From NCBI GenBank assembly GCA_963556695.1, contig CAUWAG010000011.1, positions 1 to 64,000 on the forward strand: a stretch of 64,000 nt of DNA, in the 5' to 3' direction. The notes below the pieces were generated by a model. The model saw only the letters and a list, made by a program, of their open reading frames with translations. It searched no databases and had not been told where the DNA came from. This document shows, piece by piece, positions 52,530 through 62,415 of this stretch. The position numbers and the translations under genes are program-made. The stretch comes from Anthostomella pinea. Taxonomy: Eukaryota; Ascomycota; Sordariomycetes; Xylariales; Xylariaceae. Position 1 is the stretch's first letter; the number at the start of each line of letters is the position of its first letter.

Positions 52530-53753
52530 CACACCAGGGAGAGAAAAATACTCTATTGAGTAGAGTATTTGCCCAATACTTTACTAACCTAATGTAGTAA
52601 TATAAGATACTCTAGTATTATTATACGAATTATATTGTTTGATTTAAAATTGAAAGAAAAATGTAATAACGTATATTTAAGCGTAATTAAGTTGAATATA
52701 TTTAAATAAATTTAAAAATTCTACATCTAAAAACTAGTTTTGTAGAACTTTTTTATATATATAAATAATATATATTTATACTTTGTATAAAATTAGAATA
52801 CACAGTATAAAAATATTATACGACGTATAAAATATAAAAATCCAAGTTTTTTATAAGTTAAATAATTAATGTCTTATTAAATATTTATCGTATTATAACA
52901 GTTTAATCTTACTATAGATACGATTTTTTAATTTTTAATTATAAAATTTTAAATTAGTGAAAAGTGGATCTTTCTTGCCTTAGTATCCCTAGTAGAGTAG
53001 GCTAGTACCCTAGTATAGTACCAATGCTATAGTAATTTTTTCACATCCTGGTACTGGCTGCAACTATCTTATATTTAGACACTGCAGCTCATGGCTTGGG
53101 TGGTTGTATCGTTGACGATTGGCTGAGCCTCTAGGGACCAAGTTCGTGCCTGGCAGATAATGTAGATGATGTGATTCTCGCGGACATAGGGCCCTGGTGG
53201 GGGTATATGTACCAAAGCAATGGCAGAGTCCGTAACTTCAATATACCTGGTTGGCTATTTCGAGTTTATCAGGCCCTGATCATTGGCGTCGCTTACATTA
53301 AGCCCCCATGTTACATTTAGCAAAGTCGCGCATTCATCCAGTGTCTCTATGTTACCATGACTGCAGGATAATGCACCCTTCGTGGTCGCTCATTAATCTA
53401 TGCATACATATGTAGGTACATAACTATGAAGTAGTAACTACATACTCCAACTGTGCCCCGAATGGTGGCGCAGCAAGCGTGCCTTCATGTTTGGTATTCA
53501 GCCCTCAGATACCTACATTACCCCCTTCTGCGGTGGTTGCCCCGGCACATTGTGCTTTGGGCGCGGAGATGAAGGCAATCGTCACACAAGGAGGATCCCA
53601 ACTCGTCAGCATCACTCCGCACAACCTAATTTCTGTCTGTCTGTCTATCACCACCTCCTTCTTATAACTACCTACCCATCCGCTCTATGACATCCCAAGT
53701 TAGCGTTTATTAGAACGAATCCCGGCAGGTATGCCTGGGCTGCAGGGGCAGTC
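52530..53753. other. AT-rich patch (to about 52980), then spacer
   Basis: No gene recognised. The second half should contain the former promoter of the hydrolase gene starting at 53754. Confidence 0.5.
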
Positions 53754-54986
53754 ATGATCGATCTTGTCAAGTTCCCTTTCCTCTTACTGTACTTCCTGCC
53801 AAAATCCAACCGACCACACCGCGAATGGTCGGTCCTGCAATTAGTTGTGAACCATGCCATGAGCGCTTTTCTGTACCACACGGCGTGCGTCGAGGCGATT
53901 GCACCACTGGATCTCCGGCCTGGCTCCTATTGTTACGGTATTATATAATACCTCCACATATTTATGTACATATATACCTCTAGCTTCCCTTTTCTCTTCC
54001 GACCTTGCCTCTTCTTCCTTAGATATCGTTGAATCTAGATATTTCATCCCATCAGCCCTGACCAGCGCAGCTGCAGGCCTGATTGTCACACCTATGGGTA
54101 TCAATTCGTTGCTATACCTACTGGGCCGGACTCCTTATACGCTGGGGTACTCACGTCAGATCCAGGATCGTGCCATCTCCCACCGGCGGGGTCTGTTTCC
54201 CGGTAGCCTTCAAGGGGGGCGGCGACGGAGGATGATGGCAAGCTTGTCATCCTTCATTTCCACCCAGGCGGATACGCCATGGGAGATGTCCGAAGCGACG
54301 GAGCCTTCGCGGCCAGACTGCTAACTGACAAGGTCAGCCCCGTCTCGCATGCGCTTTTCAGCCTGTACAGACTGGCATCAAACCCCGGCGGACGGTTTCC
54401 TGCGGCACTTCAGGACGCAATCACTGCTTATCACTACTTACTGAACGACCTCGCAGTCCCGGCGTCCAGGATTGTCTTGTCGGGGGACTCGGCCGGCGGC
54501 CACATCATGATCTGCATGCTGCGATATCTTGCAGAACATCACCATGAGACCGCCCTCCCGCCACCGAGAGCTGTCTTGCTCTGGTCTCCCGCAGTCGACA
54601 TGGTGGCTGCCAGTAAGCCCGAGACCGTCAGCGGCAACCGGAACTATGCCAACGACTACCTTGATCCGCTTTTCGTGTCTTGGGGTGCGAGAAGGTTCGT
54701 TACCGACAAGCCTGCTGCCGCCAGTTACCTCAACCCGCTCGGTGATCCCTTTAAAAGCCCTTGCCCAATGTGGGTTTTTTGCGGCGGCAACGAGATCTTC
54801 TGCGATGAAATCACTCGGGTCGTGGAGGAAATGAAGTCTGTCAAGGGCACCGATGCGACACTTAAGGTTGAGAGGCTGGCGAACCATGACATCTTCTTTG
54901 CTGGGAACTTGACGGGCTGGAAGACTGAGGCGGAGCAAGCTGCGACTGAAGCTGGGAAGTGGCTGGAGAAGCTGCCGCCTGTGTAG
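53754..54986 (+). pseudogene. Alpha/beta hydrolase (esterase/lipase type), disrupted
   Basis: Starts MIDLVKFPFLLLYFLPKSNR. The conserved part has HFHPGGYAMGD (oxyanion HGG-type motif), VLSGDSAGGHI (nucleophile elbow), CGGNEIFCDE and LANHDIFF (acid and histidine regions), so all catalytic blocks are present. A 160-bp solo LTR with CCTAT duplication sits in the codons after LRPGSY. Two further frameshifts lie near 54160 and 54225. Ignoring the LTR and one CCTAT, the reading continues GYQFVAIPTGPDSLYAG. From 54279 the frame is open to the stop at 54984-54986. Probable hormone-sensitive-lipase-like esterase, now inactive. Confidence 0.82.
53931..54090 (+). repeat. Solo LTR-like element, 160 bp (TGTTACGG family), copy 2
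   Basis: Starts TGTTACGGTATTA and ends GATTGTCACA, with perfect CCTAT on both sides (53926-53930 and 54091-54095). It interrupts the hydrolase gene. Confidence 0.93.
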
Positions 54987-56164
54987 TGTTGGAAGGAGCC
55001 TCACATCAGTGCGTCTGAAATCCTTGGAATAGTTTGTTAGGGTCGAGTGTAAGTAATAGCATAAGAAAGAAACGCGCTGAAAAGAGGTGATGCGTTCTGC
55101 ATGTAACCCCCTAGCGAGGCGGGCAGTTGGCGAAAAGGCCCGAAACGAGAAAACCGAGAAAGCAGTGTACGAGTGCACCGCCCCTTCATTGCTAGTTGGT
55201 TAATAATGCTTGACAGGATTTTCCATTCAATGTCGGCTGTTGCAGGTGGCTGTAGGTACATAGGAAGATGTCACAAAACCGGGCGCGAGGAGAAGGGGGG
55301 TGGGGGGTGGGCAAAACGTGCCCTTGCGCCAGGCAACCCGGTTCGTCGATGGCATCATGTGTATTGACTCCGAGCCAGTCGCACACGCTCGCATGGAGAG
55401 CAGCTAATTGAGACGTATATCACGCGCATGTCTTACTTGCATTGGATGTGCCGTTGTGTTCACCGGATAAATCGCAGATCGCCGCCGTCAGGCATTTCCG
55501 ATGGGAAATGACGCCTACACCGCGAATACCGTGTCCCTGCGTTAAAGTAGGACTCGTGGTAGGTAACGTTACCATGTGTGCCCGGGACGTTGTGTCTGAG
55601 GCTCTGTTGCGTCCCGAGGAGTAGACGGCACTGCGAGCGCGCAACGCACATTTGCGCGAAGGCCGTTGCTTACAACACAACACTACCGCCTTACACATGC
55701 ATCTTTTCCCCCACGTTACCTTGCAACGAGGGCCGAACGTTTGTCTATTCCTTTTCATCACCATCGGATCGGCCTTCATTCGTGTTTATCGCTTCGGTTA
55801 AGGGAACATGTACATTGTGACGCTCTCATGTGTGAAATAACTCGGATATCAAAGGCCACGCAAAAGAGCTTTGAGATTTTCAGATGTATTATGTGGCCTG
55901 TCACATTACGAAATCGCCAGGGTCATCTTGAATTGGTATAAATGCGACGGTAGGCAGGATTCGGACGGAGCCACCAAACCAACCCGTAGCAACGCAGCAA
56001 GCAACATGGGTGTTATCATTCCATGCATATTCAGGATCAGTCGTCACCCCGAAGGACCCCCACATGATCTTAGGTATGGTTACACGGCGTCAATTGGCGT
56101 ATGATATGATTGCCATGCCATGGGACGCATGGAAAACGCCCGCCGCCACTTAAGGCGGCCGTCG
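54987..56164. other. Intergenic, no gene recognised
   Basis: Short overlapping frames on both strands without motifs. Confidence 0.5.
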
Positions 56165-56691
56165 TCAAGTCCTCGTGTCCAAAAGGCGGGGCGAGACGAA
56201 CTGCTTGAGCGTCTCGCGGAGGCGCTGATGAAGATCGGTGATGTCGGCGACGGCTTCCTTTTGCTTTATAAACTTGTCGTCGCTGTCTGTTGCGCTGGGT
56301 GGTGCGGTCGAGTCGAAGTCGGATCCAGATTTGGAGGAAGAGCTCGAGGGGGCGTATCCCTCCTTTCCAAATCCCGTGCCTGCGTAGCTCTCCCCATCGT
56401 CGCGGCCATACCCATACCCATAGTCCTGCCCACTTCTTCTCGTCCAAGCTGAAGCTGCGGACCTAAAACGCGGTTGCTGCGTAAGCGCTTCGGCGACATA
56501 CTCATAGGATGCCTGTAACGTCATTTCGACGAAGGCCTCATGCGCCGCAACGCCGTCCGTAGCCTTGTCGGGATGGTGGTTTAGACATGGTGTACGGCAT
56601 GGTAAGCCTTCTTCACTGCTATGACGTCGGCGTTGCGGTCTATTCCGAGCACCGCGAAGGGGTTGAAGCCAAGTCGTTCGCTGCGAACCAT
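56165..56691 (-). pseudogene. J-domain (DnaJ-like) protein, frameshifted
   Basis: The minus strand starts MVRSERLGFNPFAVLGIDRN at 56691. It continues ADVIAVKKAYH, a J-domain helix I-II. In another frame comes HHPDKATDGVAAHEAFVEMT with the HPD tripeptide, then LQASYEYVAEAL and a glycine/tyrosine and serine-rich tail to 56165. A small indel near 56590-56605, before HPD, breaks the frame and brings a TAA. J proteins stimulate Hsp70; this copy should not make a complete J domain. Confidence 0.72.
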
Positions 56692-58110
56692 CTTGGTTCG
56701 TATTCGTTTTCGTTTCTAGTATGTCATATTGCTACTGAGAGCGTTGTCAACCCACTGTCACCACTGTAGCTCACACTCTTATCGACACTAACCTCTTCAG
56801 CTCATAGCCATACCTCAGTTTCAAGCACAAGAGAAACAAGTACATCGAGAATATAAAGCCTTGCTAGACTAGATAACATTAAGACCACAAGTTAGTCGGC
56901 TAGATTTATCCTAAATATGGAATATGTATTGCCAGCTACTCGTCAAAGCTCCAATCGGAAAACTGGGTCAAAGGCGACTGGAGCTTGACGAGTAGATACG
57001 GGATGCTCCGGACATTTCGCTCTTCGCTCGGGTGCAGCGGCAGCGGGTGTCGTGCATCAGGGCTCCGCCGGTCGTGCTGCTATAGTCTGCCCCCGAAACA
57101 GCTCAACAGCGTGAGGCCAATATCAACAACATGCAACCAGAACGCGGCATTGCCGAGACAGTATGGGCCACAGTCAACGGCACCTTGAACGACACAGTCG
57201 GTCTCGAGAGCTTAGTTTCTCAACTGCATTACTGCCGGCACCCGATTGTTCAACTTTATTCGTGCCAACAATCAGGCAAACCAGGCCGGCCTGGTAGCAC
57301 AGCCAGTTCAGCCAGTTCTCCAGCCAATCGTGCAGCCAATCGTGCAGCCAGTCGTATTGCCGGTTGCCCGAGATGAGCAGGTTGACACACCCGCCACCAA
57401 GCGCCGCAAGAAAGCATACTGACGCCAATAGCAATGTCGATGACTTGAGCCTTCCCATCGGCTTCGGCCAGGAGTACACCGTTGGCGGGAAAGGGGTCGC
57501 GAAGGCGAATTGGACACGGCTTATTCCACGTTCTGCAGCGGAAGTTGCTCCGCTGCTCGAGCCCCGGAGCCATTGCATTGAATCCAGCCACTGTGTCGCG
57601 AGCTGTAATTCAGTCTCCGTGGTCGAAGCAATATATTGGGCCATCTAGGCAAGGTACCCCAGGCCAGTGACTTTAAGCTTCTGACGGCTGACGCTCTGTT
57701 AGTTCGCTGTGAGACGGCCTTCTCAAGCGGATGGTCGATGAGCCAGCAGGTCAAGTCCAGATGTGTGTGGGAGGGCGCGGAATGCCGGACCGGTCATGCA
57801 GTACCCCCTAGGGGGAAATGCCCAGAGCTCCTTGGTGCAACATAAGTCAGGAGCTGTCAGGATCCACGATCGAGTCTGCAACGGGTGCCTCCACTCATCT
57901 ATGCTTAGCAATCGCTTAGTCGGGGTGTTGTATGAAGCCAATGCGACTACTCACGCTGGAGGTCTTGAGTCCACGCAGCTCGATGCTGGTCGATGCTGCG
58001 GTTGGGGACGGGGAGTCGGTGGTGCTGTTGAGTTTGAGGCTCAGCCACTTGGTCTCAACACGAATCAAGCGTATTAGGTGTCTATTTCGGACGCCCTCCA
58101 GGTATATCGA
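56692..58110. other. Spacer with an unidentified broken coding trail
   Basis: A plus-strand trail around 57255-57420 reads AGLVAQPVQPVLQPIVQPIV, then PVARDEQVDTPATKRRKKAY and a stop, with a short imperfect QP(I/V)V repeat. In another frame 57364-57648 is open. It may be a decayed DNA-binding protein gene, but no domain is recognisable. Confidence 0.35.
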
Positions 58111-59799
58111 TTATGTCTTGTCAACCAAATCCTTGCACATGAGCCAAGCTTCCATGCCCTCATGAAAAGTCGTCTCGATCCACCGCTGGATAGCCTCGAG
58201 GGCAGCGACCAGTACGTACGCCTCGGTCAGATACCTAGTTGAGCCAATGCCAAGAGGGCCGTACAAGTCGATCGACGCTCCCGAGTCGCAGGCGAAATAC
58301 AATCGCCAGTCATGGTTCACAACCTCGATCAGCAGCGAGGAGGGGAAGCGTTCCGATTGTCGCTCGGCATTGAACACGGACGGGACCTTTCCAAACAGAT
58401 GGTGGCGCAGAGATCGGAGCCGCTTGTGCCCAGCGGCTGCCCAGGTACCGAGTTGCAACATTGGGTCCTTCGCTTGGAACTCAACTTTTGTCTCGATGGA
58501 GCATGCGATGGGACTCCACTGCAAGGGCCGGTACAGCGTCTGGTTGACGTGTGGTAGGTTGTCTCGCTCGATGCCCTCGTTGAAGAGGAAGAAAGACATG
58601 ACCTTCTGGAGGGGGGAACCTTGACCAGCGTCCAGGACAAGTACGTAGTCGACCTTCTTACCGTCGCTACGACCGGGCCCGGCGGTGTCGTTCTCTTGAG
58701 TGGTGCCTCCATCGGTACTGGCGCCCTTGTACGCAGAGTAACCGAGGGAAGGAGAGCCGGAGCTTGGAAGAATACCCATAGCCGCAAGCTGTAACGGGGA
58801 CTGTGCCTGTGCCTGTGTCTGTGCCTGTGCCTGGAGCGCAAACAGCGACGGGAGTTTCGAGGATTTGGTCGGCATGTATTCGCTCCAGATGGTGGCTGAC
58901 ATGGCGCTCACGAAACGAGAACTTGCAACATCTGGCGGCGCTGGCGTTGGCGTTACCGTTGCTTCTGGTGGTTGTTCCTCCTGCTGCGGATCGAGATGGC
59001 TCTGCTTTGTTGACTTGAAGACTGTCCGCAGGACTGGCGTGTGTACAGAATGGTTCCAGCCGGTCTCGTGGTATTCGTCCTCTGCTGCCGCCTTGGCTTC
59101 CAGCTTAATGTCACACAACGCATCGTGCAGAGCCTGTGCCCCGGGTGTTGGGCGGTTGCGGAAGTAGTAGGGGCGCGCTTCATCCTCTCCTACCAGGGCC
59201 ATGACCTGATCGCGCACCTCGTGCGGAATGACATCCTCCTTGTGACGAACCTTTTGGAGGCCCGAGTACAAGCTCTTGACGTCTTGGGGCAGCAATTTGA
59301 AGTTGCTCTCGAGTTCCTTGACGTATACCGGCTTCTCAAACATCTCGAGGTTCCCTCTACACTTTGGCTTTGTGGGACTGGCCGAGCGGGTGCGTTTCTT
59401 GGGGGCCACTGGTCGCATCGACACCGTTGCCAGAGGTCTGTTGGATTTTGGGGTGGTTGAATCCGGAACCTCATCCATCTCGCTCGCGCCCCTCTTCCGG
59501 CTTGAGTCGGACATGGTCGTGATGGGAGGTGTGCTGGGCAGGATCGCATTGAACGGGTGGGTGAAGGTATCGTTGTCGGACCTGTCGCGACGCGGGCGCT
59601 TGGCAGGCGGCTCGTTGCTTGGAAAGAAGACAGGATCGTCGTATAGAGGGTCGTCGTACAGCGTGTCGTCGTCGATAACGTCGTCGTTGAGAAGGTCGCT
59701 GCTGGGAAGGGCGACGTCCGTGACCGACTCAATCCATTGCTGGATGTGGTGATTGCTGACAGTATGCAGTTGCTGGAGCTGCTGTGCCCTTGCGCTCAT
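58111..59799 (-). CDS. PD-(D/E)XK nuclease-like fungal protein, 562 residues
   Basis: A single open frame. The N-terminal part is acidic then basic and disordered (repeated YDDP; PAKRPRRDR). The middle (about residues 160-260) is helical, with KPVYVKELESNFKLLPQDVK. The C-terminal domain has KKVDYVLVLDAG, then IACSIETKVEFQ and MLQLGTWAAAGHKRL, matching the D / E-x-K / Q layout of the gene at 44144. LTEAYVLVAALEAIQRWIE closes it. It appears intact although genes on both sides are dead. Function unknown; nuclease activity is inference from motif pattern. A QA(Q)-rich run (FALQAQAQTQAQAQ) is odd. Confidence 0.72.
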   Translation of the reverse strand: MSARAQQLQQLHTVSNHHIQQWIESVTDVALPSSDLLNDDVIDDDTLYDDPLYDDPVFFPSNEPPAKRPRRDRSDNDTFTHPFNAILPSTPPITTMSDSSRKRGASEMDEVPDSTTPKSNRPLATVSMRPVAPKKRTRSASPTKPKCRGNLEMFEKPVYVKELESNFKLLPQDVKSLYSGLQKVRHKEDVIPHEVRDQVMALVGEDEARPYYFRNRPTPGAQALHDALCDIKLEAKAAAEDEYHETGWNHSVHTPVLRTVFKSTKQSHLDPQQEEQPPEATVTPTPAPPDVASSRFVSAMSATIWSEYMPTKSSKLPSLFALQAQAQTQAQAQSPLQLAAMGILPSSGSPSLGYSAYKGASTDGGTTQENDTAGPGRSDGKKVDYVLVLDAGQGSPLQKVMSFFLFNEGIERDNLPHVNQTLYRPLQWSPIACSIETKVEFQAKDPMLQLGTWAAAGHKRLRSLRHHLFGKVPSVFNAERQSERFPSSLLIEVVNHDWRLYFACDSGASIDLYGPLGIGSTRYLTEAYVLVAALEAIQRWIETTFHEGMEAWLMCKDLVDKT

Positions 59800-60639
59800 G
59801 TTTTCCGGCTTCGAGACTTCAAGACTTCAAGAGGCTGCTTCATGTCACCGAAATGTTCCAAGACCTCATGGCTGAGGGGCGTGACCTGACTTGGATGTGT
59901 ATTGGCGGCACTGCGTTGCGACGACAACAGCCGGAGAAGGGAGGACTTGACCAGGACCTCGGGAGAACTTCGGTCGCTCGGACTCAGGAGGCACGTCCAT
60001 TCACTGTTCAGGTACACCAGCCACACCAGCCACAGATCCACCAGCCACCAGCCACCAGTCATGGGATGTGTGGCTGACGCTGGTCAAGAAGTTAGAACAT
60101 CGAAGTCTGGTAAACTCCGATCATCTTCATCTGCATCTTCTCCTTCACAAAACATTCAACCTCTGTATCGTCCCATCACCCTCATCTCAGAGATACCGTC
60201 GGAAGCACGAGAAGCTGACGCGTGTGATGTCGCCGACCGGTAGCGCCCTGGTCTTGCCACCGCTCAATTCAAATTGGAAGCAAGCGGCCCCGGCAAAGAT
60301 CAAGCCCTGGGAGTGCCCTGTTGAACCTCCTCTTCCTCCCAAAATCCCAGCTGCTCTGCGCCCGACCCCAGGTTACGCACGGCAATATCTTTACGAGGCG
60401 TACGAGGGGCGTCAAATCATACATTCCGTCATGTATAGCGACCTCTTTGCACAATTGCTTATCCCACTTACCGGTAGACGATCCAGCGCGCCTAGCAGAC
60501 GTGGTGCGGTCACTGAAATCAAGGGGCGTGGAACATCGACTGCCACTGACAGCTGTATACTATCTTATCCGGCTGGGATGCCGTCAAACTATGCAAGCCA
60601 GCCTGCCCACGTAAGAACTATGCGCACTGAACTGCTTGA
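59800..60639. other. Upstream region with uncertain coding trail
   Basis: A plus-strand frame from 60068 contains LPPLNSNWKQAAPAKIKPWE and other proline-rich stretches without a family I recognise. A microrepeat of CCACCAGCCAC type lies at 60020-60060. Confidence 0.35.
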
Positions 60640-62096
60640 TCGTGGAAGTGCTGAGACTCCGTGGAAGCTTACAAGCAGCTTGAAGTGGACATACGCGGGC
60701 TGGACCTATGCCTGCAAATGTCACCGCCGAAATCGAAGCCTCCGCCTGCTAGCCTTGCCATCTTGTAGCTATCCAGCCTACGAAGATTGCCTTCCTTCTG
60801 AAGTTGAGCGAGCAGCTACAGGAGTCAAGTGACGGAATTACTGCACGCCCAGTCCTTGAGAACCAAGACCAAGATATCCTGAACCAAGCGTACTCGGACA
60901 TCGTAGACGACACAGGTGCAGCTTTCCGTATGCGCATCCGTCACGACCGCGAGCAGACATTGCTGGAGCGCCAACTCGAGGATAAGTCTATCGCGCCCTT
61001 AGCAAGAGTCAAGAAAGGCAGCTGCGCTTGGCCTGGCGGCATACAAGCGGGAGTATATCATATATAAGGGCACCGGCACACACGCAAGCTATCGCCCGCC
61101 TATGCAGTCTCTAACCGGCTCTCAGTGGGTCGATACGGCTACTGGAGAAATGGTTCGCGTCTTATCTGCTCGCCAACCACGCTGCCGATGAAGTTGTCGA
61201 CCTTATGGCGGTGCGCCCGTTCGTACAGCCATGACCGTGGCAGACGCCTTTGTCAGTTCAGACCGGCTTTTTGCGCACGCTTCACTGGCTGTCGCGTTGG
61301 GACTGCCGGCCTGAGCCACCCACTAATAGTTGGTCTCAGTGGGAACGGCGAACTCAAGCAGCAGGTTTCGGCTGTCCGGACCAGATTCCAGGCCTGGAGG
61401 AAGCTGGTCCCTAGCCTCGGCGGCACCGTACTCTTTGCGGCCTCGAACTTGGACCCAGAAGGCACTACTTGAACTGATGGACGGCCACAGAAGGTCATTG
61501 CTGGGCGAATGACGGCGCTGGCCAAAGCTGCCGTCGCTGAGATTGATGCGAGGCGGCTGGAGCTGGAGCCTGCAAGCTTGTTCGCCTCGCCGTTGAGCGA
61601 CTACCCCTTGGTCCTAGCGCGGTGCCCTTATTGAGGACCAGCCGAGTATGACTTTGTGTTGTATCTCAGCTCTATTGGCAAGAAGCGCAAGGGCATCGCC
61701 AACGGTACTGCCTTCAAGAACTTAGAATTGGCTACGCTGCACGACGAATCAATAGTCAGCTTCGATGCGTCGCGATTATCCCTCGAAAAGTTCGAAAGCT
61801 TGTACGGCTCTGCTGTGCTCTTCTTCTCTGGCGGTAACGAAAGACCAGTGATACCTGGTCTGGAAAGCCCACAGACAGCGCCGACAAGGTGGAAGGTAAA
61901 CCTGGCTTACTCAACGATACCTTCAAAGCTTTTTACAGGCGATGAGGTACCGGCTGGCATCAACAAGGACGCAATCCTCGCGGGGATGGCGAGGATAGAA
62001 GGGAACTCGATCGAGAAAATCGAGGCAAACGGTCACCATTCGGCAGCATGTAAAGCTATTCCAGCCTCGTCGTATGAGGCAGTTGTTGCCACCTAG
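60640..62096 (+). pseudogene. UTP22: Utp22/Nrap-like ribosome biogenesis factor, 5'-truncated and frameshifted
   Basis: The trail jumps among frames: LSEQLQESSDGITARPV, then QDILNQAYSDIVDDTGAAFR and MRIRHDREQTLLERQL. It continues LEKWFASYLLANHAADEVVD-LMAVRPFVQP, QVSAVRTRFQAWRKL, LFAASNLDPEGTT, and LFASPLSDYPLVLARCPY. It finishes YDFVLYLSSIGKKRKG, GSAVLFFSGGNERPVIPGL and INKDAILAGMARIEG. This order is that of the C-terminal half of Nrap proteins (yeast Utp22), which act in the small-subunit processome. At least four frameshifts or stops disable it, for example TGA at about 61636. Utp22 is essential in yeast, so a working copy should exist elsewhere. Confidence 0.8.
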
Positions 62097-62415
62097 GTAT
62101 CTTGCCTTCAGATGATCTTGCATCAGCTGAAGCGTCACCACAATGTTGTCGCCCCCATGTCGGGTACTGTACTCCGCATCGGGCGTGCGGGGATGCACCT
62201 CGAGCACCACAATTTCTCCGTCTCGTAAAGAACCCTCACCACGGTCTAGTCCCCGACAGTATACCGGCCGGCAGAGATGTGACCGAGAGATCGGCAAACC
62301 ATTTCTTATACACCTGCTCGAAACTCCACAGCAGTCTCCGCCACCAGGTCAAGTACTCCCAATCCCTCCATCCTAGCATTCCTCTCCGTGCTCCTCGAAG
62401 CAAATCCTAGCGACG
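62097..62415. promoter_or_regulatory. Upstream region of the GH79 gene
   Basis: About 320 bp between the dead Utp22 copy and the GH79 start. No specific element was identified. Confidence 0.4.

Noticed and set aside
53899..54324. Plus-strand frame of 141 codons
   Set aside because: It reads through the solo LTR and is out of frame with the esterase motifs on both sides, so it is an artefact of the insertion.
54438..55178. Minus-strand frame of 246 codons
   Set aside because: Antisense to the conserved part of the alpha/beta hydrolase; no motif of its own.
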